This document shows, piece after piece, positions 45,448 to 53,704 of a stretch of DNA of 64,000 nt (positions within the stretch are counted from its first letter, which is position 1; each line of letters opens with the position of its first letter). The stretch covers positions 62,001 through 126,000 of the forward strand of contig NZ_CP098732.1 in the NCBI RefSeq assembly GCF_023824315.1, written 5' to 3'. The notes beneath the pieces are model-generated. The model was not told where the DNA came from. It searched no databases and saw nothing but the letters and a program-made list of their open reading frames with translations. Origin of the DNA: Acinetobacter tibetensis (GTDB lineage Bacteria > Pseudomonadota > Gammaproteobacteria > Pseudomonadales > Moraxellaceae). The position numbers and the translations under genes were made by a program.

Positions 45448-45458
45448 ATTGCCTCAAT

Positions 45459-46241
45459 CTAATCATTATCTGGGCTAAATCCACCATCAACCAATGACTC
45501 ATTCTCTAAAGTTTGTTTTTTCTTCATTTTGGAAGGAATAACTGGAGCATTGCCACTAACTTGAGTTCCTTTTTCCATTACATACTTTAATGGAATCTTC
45601 GGATTATTAATGTCTTTTCCGCCATCTCTATGCCATTTTTCTTCCCATTTTACATACATTTCTTCCAGATCATCTGGCTCTAAACGATAAATTGCCTGCA
45701 ATTCAATATTTCTATAAATTGCAAAAATCCAAGGTACTTGACGATATTTTGCAATAATTGTTGGGTTCATATGATGGTGAGTAGAAAACCCTTTCACCAA
45801 CTCCACATTTAAAGATTTCAGTTCATATTCTTGACCAGTTGCATCTTTTGCATCATTACCCTCACGTCCTTCAAGAACTGTTAAATCCAGCTCTAAAAGC
45901 ACTTGTAGGAGTTTCCCTCCATTATCTTGAAAAATGTCATTGATACCATTTTTCGTTGCGAGATCTTGATATTTACGAATAAAAGGCCAAATGGCATTCA
46001 AAACAGCTTTATCATCATCAAAACTATTCAAATACACTTCATCTGATAATAAATCGCAAACTGAAACACCTAGCGCATTTGCACACTTTTCAACTGTGGT
46101 AAGTGTTGGAATTTTTTCTCTTCTTTCCAATATTCCAATGTATGTTCTATCTAAACCACATTTCTCAGCTAATTCTTCTTGAGATAGATTCTTGTGATCT
46201 CTTATTTTCTTTAAATTTCTAGCAAAAATCTCTTCAATCAT
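45459..46241 (-). CDS. Controller-endonuclease fusion: HTH (C protein) + PvuII-type restriction enzyme
   Basis: Protein of 260 residues. Residues 5-66 form an Xre-type helix-turn-helix ([30 protein letters not shown]), like C proteins of restriction systems. Residues about 80-228 match PvuII endonuclease nearly throughout, with every key residue at a constant offset of 72: Asp106, Asp130, Glu140, Lys142 (YELK) and His155-157 (STHHHMNP). The active site is therefore intact and CAGCTG cleavage is predicted. A 30-residue Lys/Pro/acidic tail follows the usual PvuII end. In the classical system C and R are separate overlapping genes; here they are one chain. To my knowledge C-endonuclease fusions among PvuII relatives have been described, so this is a rare rather than unheard-of form. 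It is divergent from the methylase. Confidence 0.9.
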   Translation of the reverse strand: MIEEIFARNLKKIRDHKNLSQEELAEKCGLDRTYIGILERREKIPTLTTVEKCANALGVSVCDLLSDEVYLNSFDDDKAVLNAIWPFIRKYQDLATKNGINDIFQDNGGKLLQVLLELDLTVLEGREGNDAKDATGQEYELKSLNVELVKGFSTHHHMNPTIIAKYRQVPWIFAIYRNIELQAIYRLEPDDLEEMYVKWEEKWHRDGGKDINNPKIPLKYVMEKGTQVSGNAPVIPSKMKKKQTLENESLVDGGFSPDND

Positions 46242-46311
46242 TACTTAAATCCACATTAATTAACTGATATTTGTGGAATAAATAATCATCGTTAGATCAA
46301 TATATTTCGAC

Positions 46312-46382
46312 CGACTAAAGATAGCATTTATAATAAAATATATTTTGAAATGCTATCTTTAGTAAGGATGACTAAAGTCATC
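46312..46382. promoter_or_regulatory. C-box-like control region of the restriction-modification system
   Basis: Three copies of ACTAAAG/CTTTAGT occur in 70 bp between the divergent genes. ACTAAAGATAGCATTT (46314-46329) and its exact complement (46348-46363) make a 16-bp perfect inverted repeat around an AT-rich 18-bp centre. Next to it GATGACT-AA-AGTCATC (46367-46382) is a 7-bp palindrome containing GACT...AGTC, the C-box core of controller proteins. The fused HTH domain is the expected ligand. Confidence 0.72.
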
Positions 46383-46458
46383 TTTTTTTATTTATGTTTT
46401 GCTAAATTTAAAGTACCCATGTGCTAACATACTCACTTTATTTTTTCAGGACTACTTA

Positions 46459-47442
46459 ATGGCTGAATTTCAAAAACCTGCATATATCACCGAGCTTGGT
46501 GAAAGTTATATAGGTAATTCACTTGAACTTCTTGAAACTTTAGAAGATGAAAGTATTAATTTAGTCATGACTAGCCCTCCTTTTGCCCTACAACGTAAAA
46601 AAGCTTATGGTAATGAAGATCAAGCCGAATATATTGATTGGTTTACTCAATTTGCTGTACTTGTAAAAAAGAAATTAAAGCAAGATGGAAGCTTTGTTGT
46701 AGATTTTGGTGGTGCCTACATGAAAGGTGTCCCCGTTCGCAGCCTTTATAACTTCCGAGTTTTAATTAAATTAGTTGATGAAGTAGGTTTCCATTTAGCA
46801 GAGGATTTTTATTGGTTTAATCCTTCTAAACTTCCTAGCCCTATTGAATGGGTCAATAAACGAAAGTTACGTGTAAAAGATTCTGTAAATACTGTTTGGT
46901 GGTTTAGTAAAACTGAGTTTCCTAAATCCGATATTACAAAAGTTCTCGCACCATATAGCGATAGAATGAAGAAGCTGATTGAAGATCCAGAAAAATTTTA
47001 TGAAGCAAAAGAAAGACCTTCTGGGCATAATATTGGTAAAAGCTTTGGTAAAGATAATGGCGGCTCGATTCCACCAAACCTCTTACAAATACCAAATTCT
47101 GAGGCTACATCACTTTATCTAAGACGTTGTAAACAAATCGGTATAAAAGCACACCCAGCAAGATTCCCAAGTAAGCTTCCTGAATTCTTTATTAAAATGC
47201 TAACGGATGAGGGTGATTTAGTTGTTGATATATTCGGCGGTTCAAATACGACTGGATATGTTGCAGAACAATTAAATAGACGTTGGAAATCTTTTGAATT
47301 ATCAAATGAGTATGTTGCAGCATCAACATTGCGTTTTTTACCAGACTCTTCAACAGTAGAATATCTAAAAGAAACCTATGAAAATGTTCTCCAAGGCCAA
47401 TCCGTAAGCTTGAATGACCCAACAGCTTTTGAATTAACCTAA
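46459..47442 (+). CDS. PvuII-type DNA (cytosine-N4) methyltransferase
   Basis: Protein of 327 residues that protects the host from the adjacent PvuII-like enzyme, predicted to make m4C in CAGCTG. It aligns along its length with M.PvuII by recognisable segments: TSPPFALQRKKAYG (motif IV, 38-51), GSFVVDFGGAYMKGVP, SKLPSPIEWVNKRK, NGGSIPPNLLQI, and motif I at the C-terminal side (VVDIFGGSNTTG), the beta-class order. The ATG at 46459 has AGGA at good spacing; an upstream TTG would add 20 residues without homology. It is AT-rich like its partner. Confidence 0.93.
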   Translation: MAEFQKPAYITELGESYIGNSLELLETLEDESINLVMTSPPFALQRKKAYGNEDQAEYIDWFTQFAVLVKKKLKQDGSFVVDFGGAYMKGVPVRSLYNFRVLIKLVDEVGFHLAEDFYWFNPSKLPSPIEWVNKRKLRVKDSVNTVWWFSKTEFPKSDITKVLAPYSDRMKKLIEDPEKFYEAKERPSGHNIGKSFGKDNGGSIPPNLLQIPNSEATSLYLRRCKQIGIKAHPARFPSKLPEFFIKMLTDEGDLVVDIFGGSNTTGYVAEQLNRRWKSFELSNEYVAASTLRFLPDSSTVEYLKETYENVLQGQSVSLNDPTAFELT

Positions 47443-47487
47443 TTAGTTTACTTAATAAGCTATTAAACGATAAATATTCAGTTTTCT

Positions 47488-47517
47488 TTGACTTGGTTCA
47501 TATAAGTAACGTATAAC
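47488..47517 (+). promoter_or_regulatory. Promoter of the initiator tRNA gene
   Basis: TTGACT (47488-47493), 17-18 bp, then GTATAA/TATAAC (47511-47517), placed about 13 bases before the tRNA. This gives a short leader, as expected of a stable-RNA promoter. The M gene stop lies 45 bases upstream, so the island boundary is between 47443 and 47488. Confidence 0.65.
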
Positions 47518-47529
47518 GGCTTCCATTGA

Positions 47530-47606
<77 letters not shown>

Positions 47607-47617
47607 ATCCAGATATT

Positions 47618-47650
47618 AAAAAGCCAATCTTTATAAGATTGGCTTTTTTT
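47618..47650. terminator. Bidirectional intrinsic terminator
   Basis: AAAAAGCCAATCTT / AAGATTGGCTTTTT with a short loop, between tRNA-fMet and the convergent DUF3565 gene. Confidence 0.9.
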
Positions 47651-47678
47651 ATTTAACATAAAATCTCATCTACGAAAT
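47651..47678 (-). other. Possible third dif-like site (tentative)
   Basis: ATTTAACATAA (perfect XerD-type arm, 47651-47661), 6-bp spacer AATCTC, then ATCTACGAAAT (9 of 11 match to a XerC-type arm, 47668-47678). It overlaps the last codons and stop of the DUF3565 gene and has the same orientation as the site at 44982. It may be a coincidence of AT-rich coding sequence. Confidence 0.35.
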
Positions 47679-47865
47679 CTTTCTCATCACATTTTTTACA
47701 CTCCAGCATCACGCCTAATTTCTCTTTCCGTCCTTGTTCAGTCATCACCCAAGGTCGATTTTGCCAAGGCGGAGTGTGGCGGACATGTTGAGTATGTCCG
47801 CAGGCTAAATCTGCTACCCAATGCTGTTCATCATCTAAATGAAAACCCATAATGGCTTGTTGCAT
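47653..47865 (-). CDS. DUF3565 small protein
   Basis: Protein of 70 residues with the DUF3565 pattern: DDEQHWVADLACGHTQHVRHTPPWQNRPWV and a C-terminal CKKCD. Cys and His residues (CGH, LECKKC) suggest metal binding, but this is not established for the family. The last residues (FVDEILC) coincide with a dif-like sequence. It is convergent with tRNA-fMet and divergent from gshB. Confidence 0.82.
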   Translation of the reverse strand: MQQAIMGFHLDDEQHWVADLACGHTQHVRHTPPWQNRPWVMTEQGRKEKLGVMLECKKCDEKDFVDEILC

Positions 47866-47987
47866 AGCGGAAACCTAAATGAAGTTATACAAAATTATCC
47901 ATAAGCGAAAATTGAAATTCAGAAATAGAACCGAATAATCTCCGTTATACTCCTAGCTGATTATATCTTTAAACAAGAGTTTTGATT

Positions 47988-48935
47988 ATGCGCGTACTTG
48001 TTGTGATGGACCCCATTGAAAGTGTCAATTTGAAAAAAGACTCAACTATGGCCATGTTGTGGGCGGCAAGCCGCCGCGGGCATGAACTGGGTTATGCATT
48101 ACAACAGGATTTATATATCGAGCAGGGTAAAGCGTTTGGTTTAATTGCGCCTTTAAAGGTGTTTGAAGATTACAATCATTATTATGAATTGGGTGAAAAG
48201 CAGAAAGAATCCATCGCGGCGTATGACGTGGTGTTGATGCGTAAAGACCCGCCATTTGATATGAACTTTGTCTATACCACCTATATTTTAGAGCAAGCAG
48301 AACGAGAAGGGGCGTGGATTATTAACAAACCACAAAGCCTGCGTGACTGTAATGAGAAACTATTTGCCACCCAGTTTCCAGAACTGCAAGTCCCGACATT
48401 GGTCACTTCGCAGCAAGGTTTAATTCGTGAATTTATTAAAGAACAAGGCGATGTGATTGTAAAACCGCTTGATGGTATGGGCGGCATGGGAATTTTCCGC
48501 CTCTATCAAGACGGGGTAAATATTGGCTCAACCATTGAAATCTTAACCAACCATGGTACTCAGCCGATTATGGCACAGCGTTATATTCCTGAAATTGTCG
48601 AAGGAGATAAGCGTATTTTGATGATCAATGGTGAGCCTGTACCGTATTGCTTGGCGCGAATTCCACAAAATGGTGAAGTTCGAGGTAACTTGGCTGCAGG
48701 TGGCTTGGGTGAAGCCCGTCCATTGACCGAAAATGACCGTAGCATTGCAGAAAAAGTGGGTCCTTTCTTACGTGAGAAAGGTCTGATTTTTGTCGGTCTA
48801 GATGTCATTGGCAATTATGTGACGGAAATTAATGTGACTAGCCCAACCTGTATTCGTGAAATTGATAACCAATTTGGGACTCAAATTGCGGATGATTTAT
48901 TTGCCGTATTAGAGGCAGGTCGCCCAAGCGTTTAA
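47988..48935 (+). CDS. gshB: Glutathione synthetase
   Basis: Joins gamma-glutamylcysteine and glycine using ATP, the second step after GshA. It has 315 residues from the ATG at 47988; a TTG two codons upstream is less likely. Family features are MDPIESVNLKKDSTMAML, the ATP-grasp segments IVKPLDGMGGMGIFR and EGDKRILMI, and EINVTSPTCIREID at the metal site. It is monocistronic. Confidence 0.95.
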   Translation: MRVLVVMDPIESVNLKKDSTMAMLWAASRRGHELGYALQQDLYIEQGKAFGLIAPLKVFEDYNHYYELGEKQKESIAAYDVVLMRKDPPFDMNFVYTTYILEQAEREGAWIINKPQSLRDCNEKLFATQFPELQVPTLVTSQQGLIREFIKEQGDVIVKPLDGMGGMGIFRLYQDGVNIGSTIEILTNHGTQPIMAQRYIPEIVEGDKRILMINGEPVPYCLARIPQNGEVRGNLAAGGLGEARPLTENDRSIAEKVGPFLREKGLIFVGLDVIGNYVTEINVTSPTCIREIDNQFGTQIADDLFAVLEAGRPSV

Positions 48936-49243
48936 GTAAATTTGAATATACTCAATACCTCAATCACATGCGTGTGGTTGAGGATTGTGCAGTACGCTAT
49001 AGGCTCAAAATCTAAGCGAAAGATCTTTCCAAAAATACAAGCGATTTGCGGTTTTTAACAAAGATAGCGGTTTTTTATACTAGATTAATAATAAAACTTG
49101 TTTAAACTTACAAAACTGAAGAAAAAAACAATGAAACGCTGGGTGAAACAAAGTAAATAAACTTTCGCGCCCCTGCGTTTGTGATTACAATTGTTAACTT
49201 AAATGAATTTTTTGCCTATTTTTTTGAACTGAAGAATTAGACC
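48936..49243. other. Intergenic region with hairpin and candidate murG promoter
   Basis: 308 bases. An 11-bp hairpin, CCTCAATCACA / TGTGGTTGAGG (48958-48983), lies just after gshB without a T run and may act as a weak terminator or stabilise the 3' end. TTTAAC (49054-49059), 16 bp, then TATACT (49076-49081) is a plausible promoter for the murG-to-ftsZ cluster. No gene is seen. Confidence 0.45.
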
Positions 49244-50341
49244 GTGACTGATGTACAGCAAACAAAGCCCAAACGCGTAATGATGATGGCCGCTGGTACT
49301 GGTGGACATGTTTTTCCAGCACTTGCCGTTGCAAAACAATTGCAACAACAAGGAACACAAGTGTCTTGGTTGGCAACACCTACAGGCATGGAAAATCGCT
49401 TATTAAAAAATCAAAATATTCCAATTTACCAAATTGATATTCAAGGCGTACGTGGCAATGGTGTGGTACGCAAATTATTGGCACCTTTTAAAATTTTAAA
49501 AGCAACCTTAAGCGCCATGCGCTATATGAAACAGTTGAATATTGATGCTGTCGCTGGTTTTGGTGGTTACGTCGCGGGGCCTGGTGGTTTGGCCGCACGG
49601 GTTTTGGGCATTCCTGTACTTATTCATGAGCAAAATGCCATCGCAGGGTTTACCAATACGCAACTATCGCGTGTTGCGACCACGGTGTGTCAGGCTTTTC
49701 CGCAGACATTTTCTGAACAAGCCAAAATTGTCACCACAGGTAATCCTGTACGTAAAGAAATTACCGAAATTTTAAATCCATCTTGGCGTTATCAAGAGCG
49801 TGAAAAAGCCCATCAACCGCTTCGCATTTTAATTGTGGGTGGTTCTTTGGGTGCGAAAGCACTGAATGAATGTGTACCCGAAGCGTTAAAACTATTAAAT
49901 GTGCCACTTCGTGTCTATCATCAATGTGGTCAAAACCATACAGAAGCAACACAGGCACGTTATGCCAATGCACCTGCGAATTTGGACGTTGAAGTGCATC
50001 CTTTTATCGAGGATATGGCTCAAGCGTATTCAAATGCAGACCTCATTATCTGTCGTGCGGGTGCTTTGACTGTGACTGAAATTGCCACAGCCGGCGTCGC
50101 GGCTATATTTGTACCGTTGCCCAGTGCTGTGGATGACCACCAAACTGCCAATGCCAAGTTCTTAGCGAATATTGGGGCTGCGAAAATTTGTCCGCAAGCC
50201 AATATGAGCCCTGAAAGTTTAAAAGAATTGTTAGTGCCGTTAATGAACCGTTCACTATTGTCCGAAATGGCAGTCAAAGCGCGTCAACAGGCTCAACCCG
50301 ATGCAACTCAACATGTCGTTGAGCTAATTCAAGAATTGTGA
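49244..50341 (+). CDS. murG: UDP-GlcNAc:lipid I N-acetylglucosaminyltransferase
   Basis: Makes lipid II on the inner face of the cytoplasmic membrane. It is 365 residues, starting with GTG. The glycine-rich loop AGTGGHVFPALAVA, the second G loop (GFGGYVAGPGG), the HEQNAIAG stretch and the C-terminal donor site RAGALTVTEIATAG are intact. It is first of the murG-murC-ddl-ftsQ-ftsA-ftsZ cluster. Confidence 0.95.
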   Translation: MTDVQQTKPKRVMMMAAGTGGHVFPALAVAKQLQQQGTQVSWLATPTGMENRLLKNQNIPIYQIDIQGVRGNGVVRKLLAPFKILKATLSAMRYMKQLNIDAVAGFGGYVAGPGGLAARVLGIPVLIHEQNAIAGFTNTQLSRVATTVCQAFPQTFSEQAKIVTTGNPVRKEITEILNPSWRYQEREKAHQPLRILIVGGSLGAKALNECVPEALKLLNVPLRVYHQCGQNHTEATQARYANAPANLDVEVHPFIEDMAQAYSNADLIICRAGALTVTEIATAGVAAIFVPLPSAVDDHQTANAKFLANIGAAKICPQANMSPESLKELLVPLMNRSLLSEMAVKARQQAQPDATQHVVELIQEL

Positions 50342-50353
50342 TTAGAGTAAGCT

Positions 50354-51802
50354 ATGTCTCCATCTACACCTGCTGATCAAGCAAAGAAATTAATTAAAAT
50401 CCCTGAAATGCGTCGTATTAAGCACATCCATTTCGTGGGTATTGGTGGTGCTGGGATGTGCGGCATTGCGGAAGTATTGAAAAACCAAGGCTATAAAGTG
50501 TCTGGTTCAGATATCAAGGCATCAAAAACCACGCTACAGCTCGAAGAAAACGGCATTAAAGTTTATATCGGGCATGCTGCTGAAAATATTCAAGGCGCGA
50601 ATGTTTTGGTGGTTTCAACAGCCATTGATCCAGAAAACCCTGAAATTAAAGAAGCAATTGAACACCGCACACCTGTAGTCCGCCGTGCTGAAATGTTGGG
50701 TGAATTAATGCGTTACCGTCATGGGATTGCCGTCGCAGGAACACACGGTAAAACAACAACCACTAGTCTTGTGACTTGTATGTTGGCTGAAGAAAACCTC
50801 GATCCAACGTATGTGATTGGTGGTTTGTTAAATCGTACTGGCGTTAATGCGGCGCTGGGTGCAAGTCGTTTTATTGTGGCTGAAGCGGACGAGTCAGATG
50901 CATCTTTCCTGCATTTACAGCCCATGGCAACCATTGTGACCAATATCGATGCTGATCATATGGACACCTATGGTGGCAGCTTTGATGTGCTGAAAGACAC
51001 TTTTATACAGTTTTTACAAAAAATGCCATTTTACGGTTTGGCCGTGGTGTGTGGTGATGATGCCAACATCCGTGAAATTATGCCGCGCATTGGTCGTCCA
51101 TTGGTGACTTACGGATTTAACGAAGACAATGACATTCGTGCGGTAGACATTGCACAAGAAGGCATGCAGTCACACTTTACCGTATTACGTAAAGATCGTG
51201 AGCCTTTACGCCTGACCATTAACCTGCCTGGCTTGCATAACATTTTAAATGCCCTTGCTGCGATTGGTATTGCCACCGATGAAGGGGTATCCGATGCTGC
51301 GATTGCACGTGCACTAGAAGGTTTCAGTGGTGTGGGGCGTCGTTTCCAAGTTCAAGGTGAGTTTGAGCTGGGCGAAGGCAATGTAAAATTGGTGGATGAC
51401 TATGGACATCACCCGAAAGAAGTAGAAGCGACCATTAAAGCAGCACGTGCCAGCCATCCAGACCGTCGTTTGGTGATGTTGTTCCAGCCACACCGCTTTA
51501 GTCGTACCCGTGATTGTTTTGATGATTTTGTTGATGTGTTGTCACAAGTGGATCAATTGCTGTTATTAGAAGTTTATCCTGCTGGGGAAAAACCAATTGT
51601 GGGTGCGGACAGTCGTGCATTGGCCCGTAGTATTCGTTTACGTGGTGAAGTTGAGCCCATCTTGGTCGATCCAGTAGAAGGGAACTTGCCGAATGTAATG
51701 CGTAAAGTGTTACAAGCGAATGACTTGTTATTAACACAAGGCGCAGGTAATGTTGGAGCTATCTCAGTTGAGCTGGCGCAGCATCAATTATATGTAGATT
51801 AA
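50354..51802 (+). CDS. murC: UDP-N-acetylmuramate-L-alanine ligase
   Basis: Adds L-Ala to UDP-MurNAc in peptidoglycan precursor synthesis. In the 482-residue protein, [15 protein letters not shown] starts the N-domain, GTHGKTTTT is the ATP P-loop, and the central EADESDASF and C-terminal [10 protein letters not shown] motifs are typical. It starts 12 bases after murG. Confidence 0.95.
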   Translation: MSPSTPADQAKKLIKIPEMRRIKHIHFVGIGGAGMCGIAEVLKNQGYKVSGSDIKASKTTLQLEENGIKVYIGHAAENIQGANVLVVSTAIDPENPEIKEAIEHRTPVVRRAEMLGELMRYRHGIAVAGTHGKTTTTSLVTCMLAEENLDPTYVIGGLLNRTGVNAALGASRFIVAEADESDASFLHLQPMATIVTNIDADHMDTYGGSFDVLKDTFIQFLQKMPFYGLAVVCGDDANIREIMPRIGRPLVTYGFNEDNDIRAVDIAQEGMQSHFTVLRKDREPLRLTINLPGLHNILNALAAIGIATDEGVSDAAIARALEGFSGVGRRFQVQGEFELGEGNVKLVDDYGHHPKEVEATIKAARASHPDRRLVMLFQPHRFSRTRDCFDDFVDVLSQVDQLLLLEVYPAGEKPIVGADSRALARSIRLRGEVEPILVDPVEGNLPNVMRKVLQANDLLLTQGAGNVGAISVELAQHQLYVD

Positions 51803-51852
51803 TTGCCGTCTTCGGTTTCAATTAAAAGTTATAACAGTTTAAGGATAAAAAC

Positions 51853-52782
51853 GTGTCAAATGCTTCAAAGTTCGGCAAAGTTGCCGTGTTGCTTGGTGGT
51901 AAATCAGCTGAGCGTGAGGTTTCTCTCGATAGTGGTCAGGCTGTACTTGAAGCATTGATTCGTTCTGGGGTAAATGCTGAGGCATTTGATCCTCAGAATC
52001 GTAGTGTGACAGAATTGGTCAATTATGATCGGGCCTTTATTGTCTTGCATGGTCGTGGCGGTGAAGATGGTCAGATTCAAGGTGTATTGGAGTGGTTAAA
52101 CATTCCTTATACAGGAACTGGTGTTCAAGGTTCTGCCATTGGTATGGACAAAGTTAAAACCAAGCAAATTTGGCAAGGGTCAGACTTACCAACTGCACCG
52201 TACCGCATTATTGATAAAGACAGTGATTTAGCTGAAGTGGTTGAAAGCTTAGGCTTGCCGCTCATTATTAAGCCTGTACACGAAGGCTCTAGTGTAGGCA
52301 TGAGTAAGGTTGAAAAAGCTGAAGATTTGGCTGCTGCAATTGCTAAAGCAACTCAGCACGATGCGGTGGTGATGGCGGAAAAATGGATTACAGGACGTGA
52401 ATTCACCATTTCATTTTTAAATGGTCAGCCTTTACCTGTGATTCGTTTGCAACCTCCTGCGGATGTGGCTTTTTATGATTATGAAGCGAAATATCAACGT
52501 AATGATGTGCAATATGGTATTCCGTGTGGTTTAACGGAAGCGGAAGAACAACGTCTACAAGCATTGTGTTTACGCGCATTCCAAGCGGTTGGGGCAAGTG
52601 GTTGGGGGCGTATTGATGCCATGCAGGACGAACAAGGCAACTTCTGGTTACTTGAAGTGAATACAGTACCCGGCATGACCAGTCACTCATTGGTGCCCAA
52701 AGCTGCCAATGCGGTAGGCTATAGTTTTGATGCGTTATGTGTTGCAATTTTAGAACAAACACTTACAGGTGCAGCACACTAA
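51853..52782 (+). CDS. ddl: D-alanine-D-alanine ligase
   Basis: ATP-grasp enzyme of 309 residues forming the D-Ala-D-Ala dipeptide of peptidoglycan. The motifs are LLGGKSAEREVSLDSG, LHGRGGEDGQIQG, KPVHEGSSVGMSK and the metal-binding LLEVNTVPGMTSHSL. The start is GTG with AAGGA upstream. The position between murC and ftsQ fits the DdlB-type gene. Confidence 0.95.
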   Translation: MSNASKFGKVAVLLGGKSAEREVSLDSGQAVLEALIRSGVNAEAFDPQNRSVTELVNYDRAFIVLHGRGGEDGQIQGVLEWLNIPYTGTGVQGSAIGMDKVKTKQIWQGSDLPTAPYRIIDKDSDLAEVVESLGLPLIIKPVHEGSSVGMSKVEKAEDLAAAIAKATQHDAVVMAEKWITGREFTISFLNGQPLPVIRLQPPADVAFYDYEAKYQRNDVQYGIPCGLTEAEEQRLQALCLRAFQAVGASGWGRIDAMQDEQGNFWLLEVNTVPGMTSHSLVPKAANAVGYSFDALCVAILEQTLTGAAH

Positions 52783-52785
52783 GTT

Positions 52786-53640
52786 ATGGCTCAACTTCCA
52801 GCATCGATGCGGCGCAAACGCGCTGCAATTACCTCGATTCACGACAAACCACCCACGCGAAAAGAACAGTTGACTAACGTGGGTGGTTGGTTGCTCTTGG
52901 TCATTGCTTTTGTGGTCTTGGCTGCTGGAATATTTGGCTTATACAAAGTCATGACCGATGCACGTGTCGCGGATTTGGATGTGGTTGGAACGCGTTCCGA
53001 TGCTGAGCATCGTCAAGTGATGTTGCACGTGGCACCAACTTTACAAAATAATTATTTTACTTCTGATTTAGAACAAATCCGTGACCGCGCTTTAGAGTTG
53101 TCATGGGTAGATCGAGTTGTGGTTTCTCGGGCATGGCCGAATGCAATTCGCGTTCGAGTAATGCCTCGCCATGCGATTGCCCGTTGGGGAACTGGGCGCT
53201 TGCTGAGCGATAGCGGTGATGTTTTTGCTGAAGTGACACCCAAAAATTATCAACAATTGCCGTTGCTTCATGGGCCAATTAGCCAATCCAAAACCATGAT
53301 GCGTCGCTATAATGAAATTAATCAATTATTCCTTCCAGTCAACCTTCGGCTAAAAGAATTATATTTAACGGAGCGTATGACTTGGTTTATGCAGTTTGAT
53401 TCTGGATTACGTGTTATTGTTGATCAAGATCAAACCATGAGTAAGCTACAACGCTTGAGTCATCTCGCACAAAGTGATTTGAAACCTGTGTGGTCACAAA
53501 TCTCAGCAATCGATTTACGCTATAGGAACGGCCTAGCGATTCAATGGAAAAGCGCAGCCCCACCCAAAACTGTAAATGGTCACTTTGTTGTAACGATTAA
53601 TGACACAAGCATTGCGGATGGGATAAATGCAAAGCCATAA
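52786..53640 (+). CDS. ftsQ: Cell division protein FtsQ
   Basis: Bitopic divisome protein, 284 residues: a basic cytoplasmic N-terminus, one membrane helix (about 36-56), a POTRA domain (about 62-130, starting VADLDVVGTR) and the FtsQ beta domain. It links FtsB/FtsL to the divisome in the periplasm. It starts three bases after ddl. Confidence 0.93.
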   Translation: MAQLPASMRRKRAAITSIHDKPPTRKEQLTNVGGWLLLVIAFVVLAAGIFGLYKVMTDARVADLDVVGTRSDAEHRQVMLHVAPTLQNNYFTSDLEQIRDRALELSWVDRVVVSRAWPNAIRVRVMPRHAIARWGTGRLLSDSGDVFAEVTPKNYQQLPLLHGPISQSKTMMRRYNEINQLFLPVNLRLKELYLTERMTWFMQFDSGLRVIVDQDQTMSKLQRLSHLAQSDLKPVWSQISAIDLRYRNGLAIQWKSAAPPKTVNGHFVVTINDTSIADGINAKP

Positions 53641-53704
53641 TGGTTGGCTTTATAAATAGAGGCGTAAAGCCATAAATTAAACAAACATGTAATGGTAGTA
53701 AATA

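Larger units (their letters stand above)
45010..45458. other. Gene-poor stretch between pdif site and restriction gene
   Basis: 449 bases holding two intrinsic terminators (45073 and 45418) and a small inverted repeat GGTGTT/AACACC near 45392-45410. A minus-strand open frame (45152-45409, 85 codons, signal-peptide-like start and several Cys) has no ribosome binding site or recognisable homology, and I do not call it a gene. Confidence 0.4.

Noticed and set aside
47506..47522. Half dif-like sequence (CGTATAACGGC) before tRNA-fMet, similar to the site at 44982
   Set aside because: It is better explained as the -10 element of the tRNA promoter (TTGACT, 17-18 bp, GTATAA/TATAAC). The XerD half is absent.
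44181..47529. Prophage, insertion sequence or integrase-type genomic island after pyrE
   Set aside because: No integrase, transposase, terminal inverted repeats or tRNA 3'-end duplication were found. Only Xer-type sites are present.
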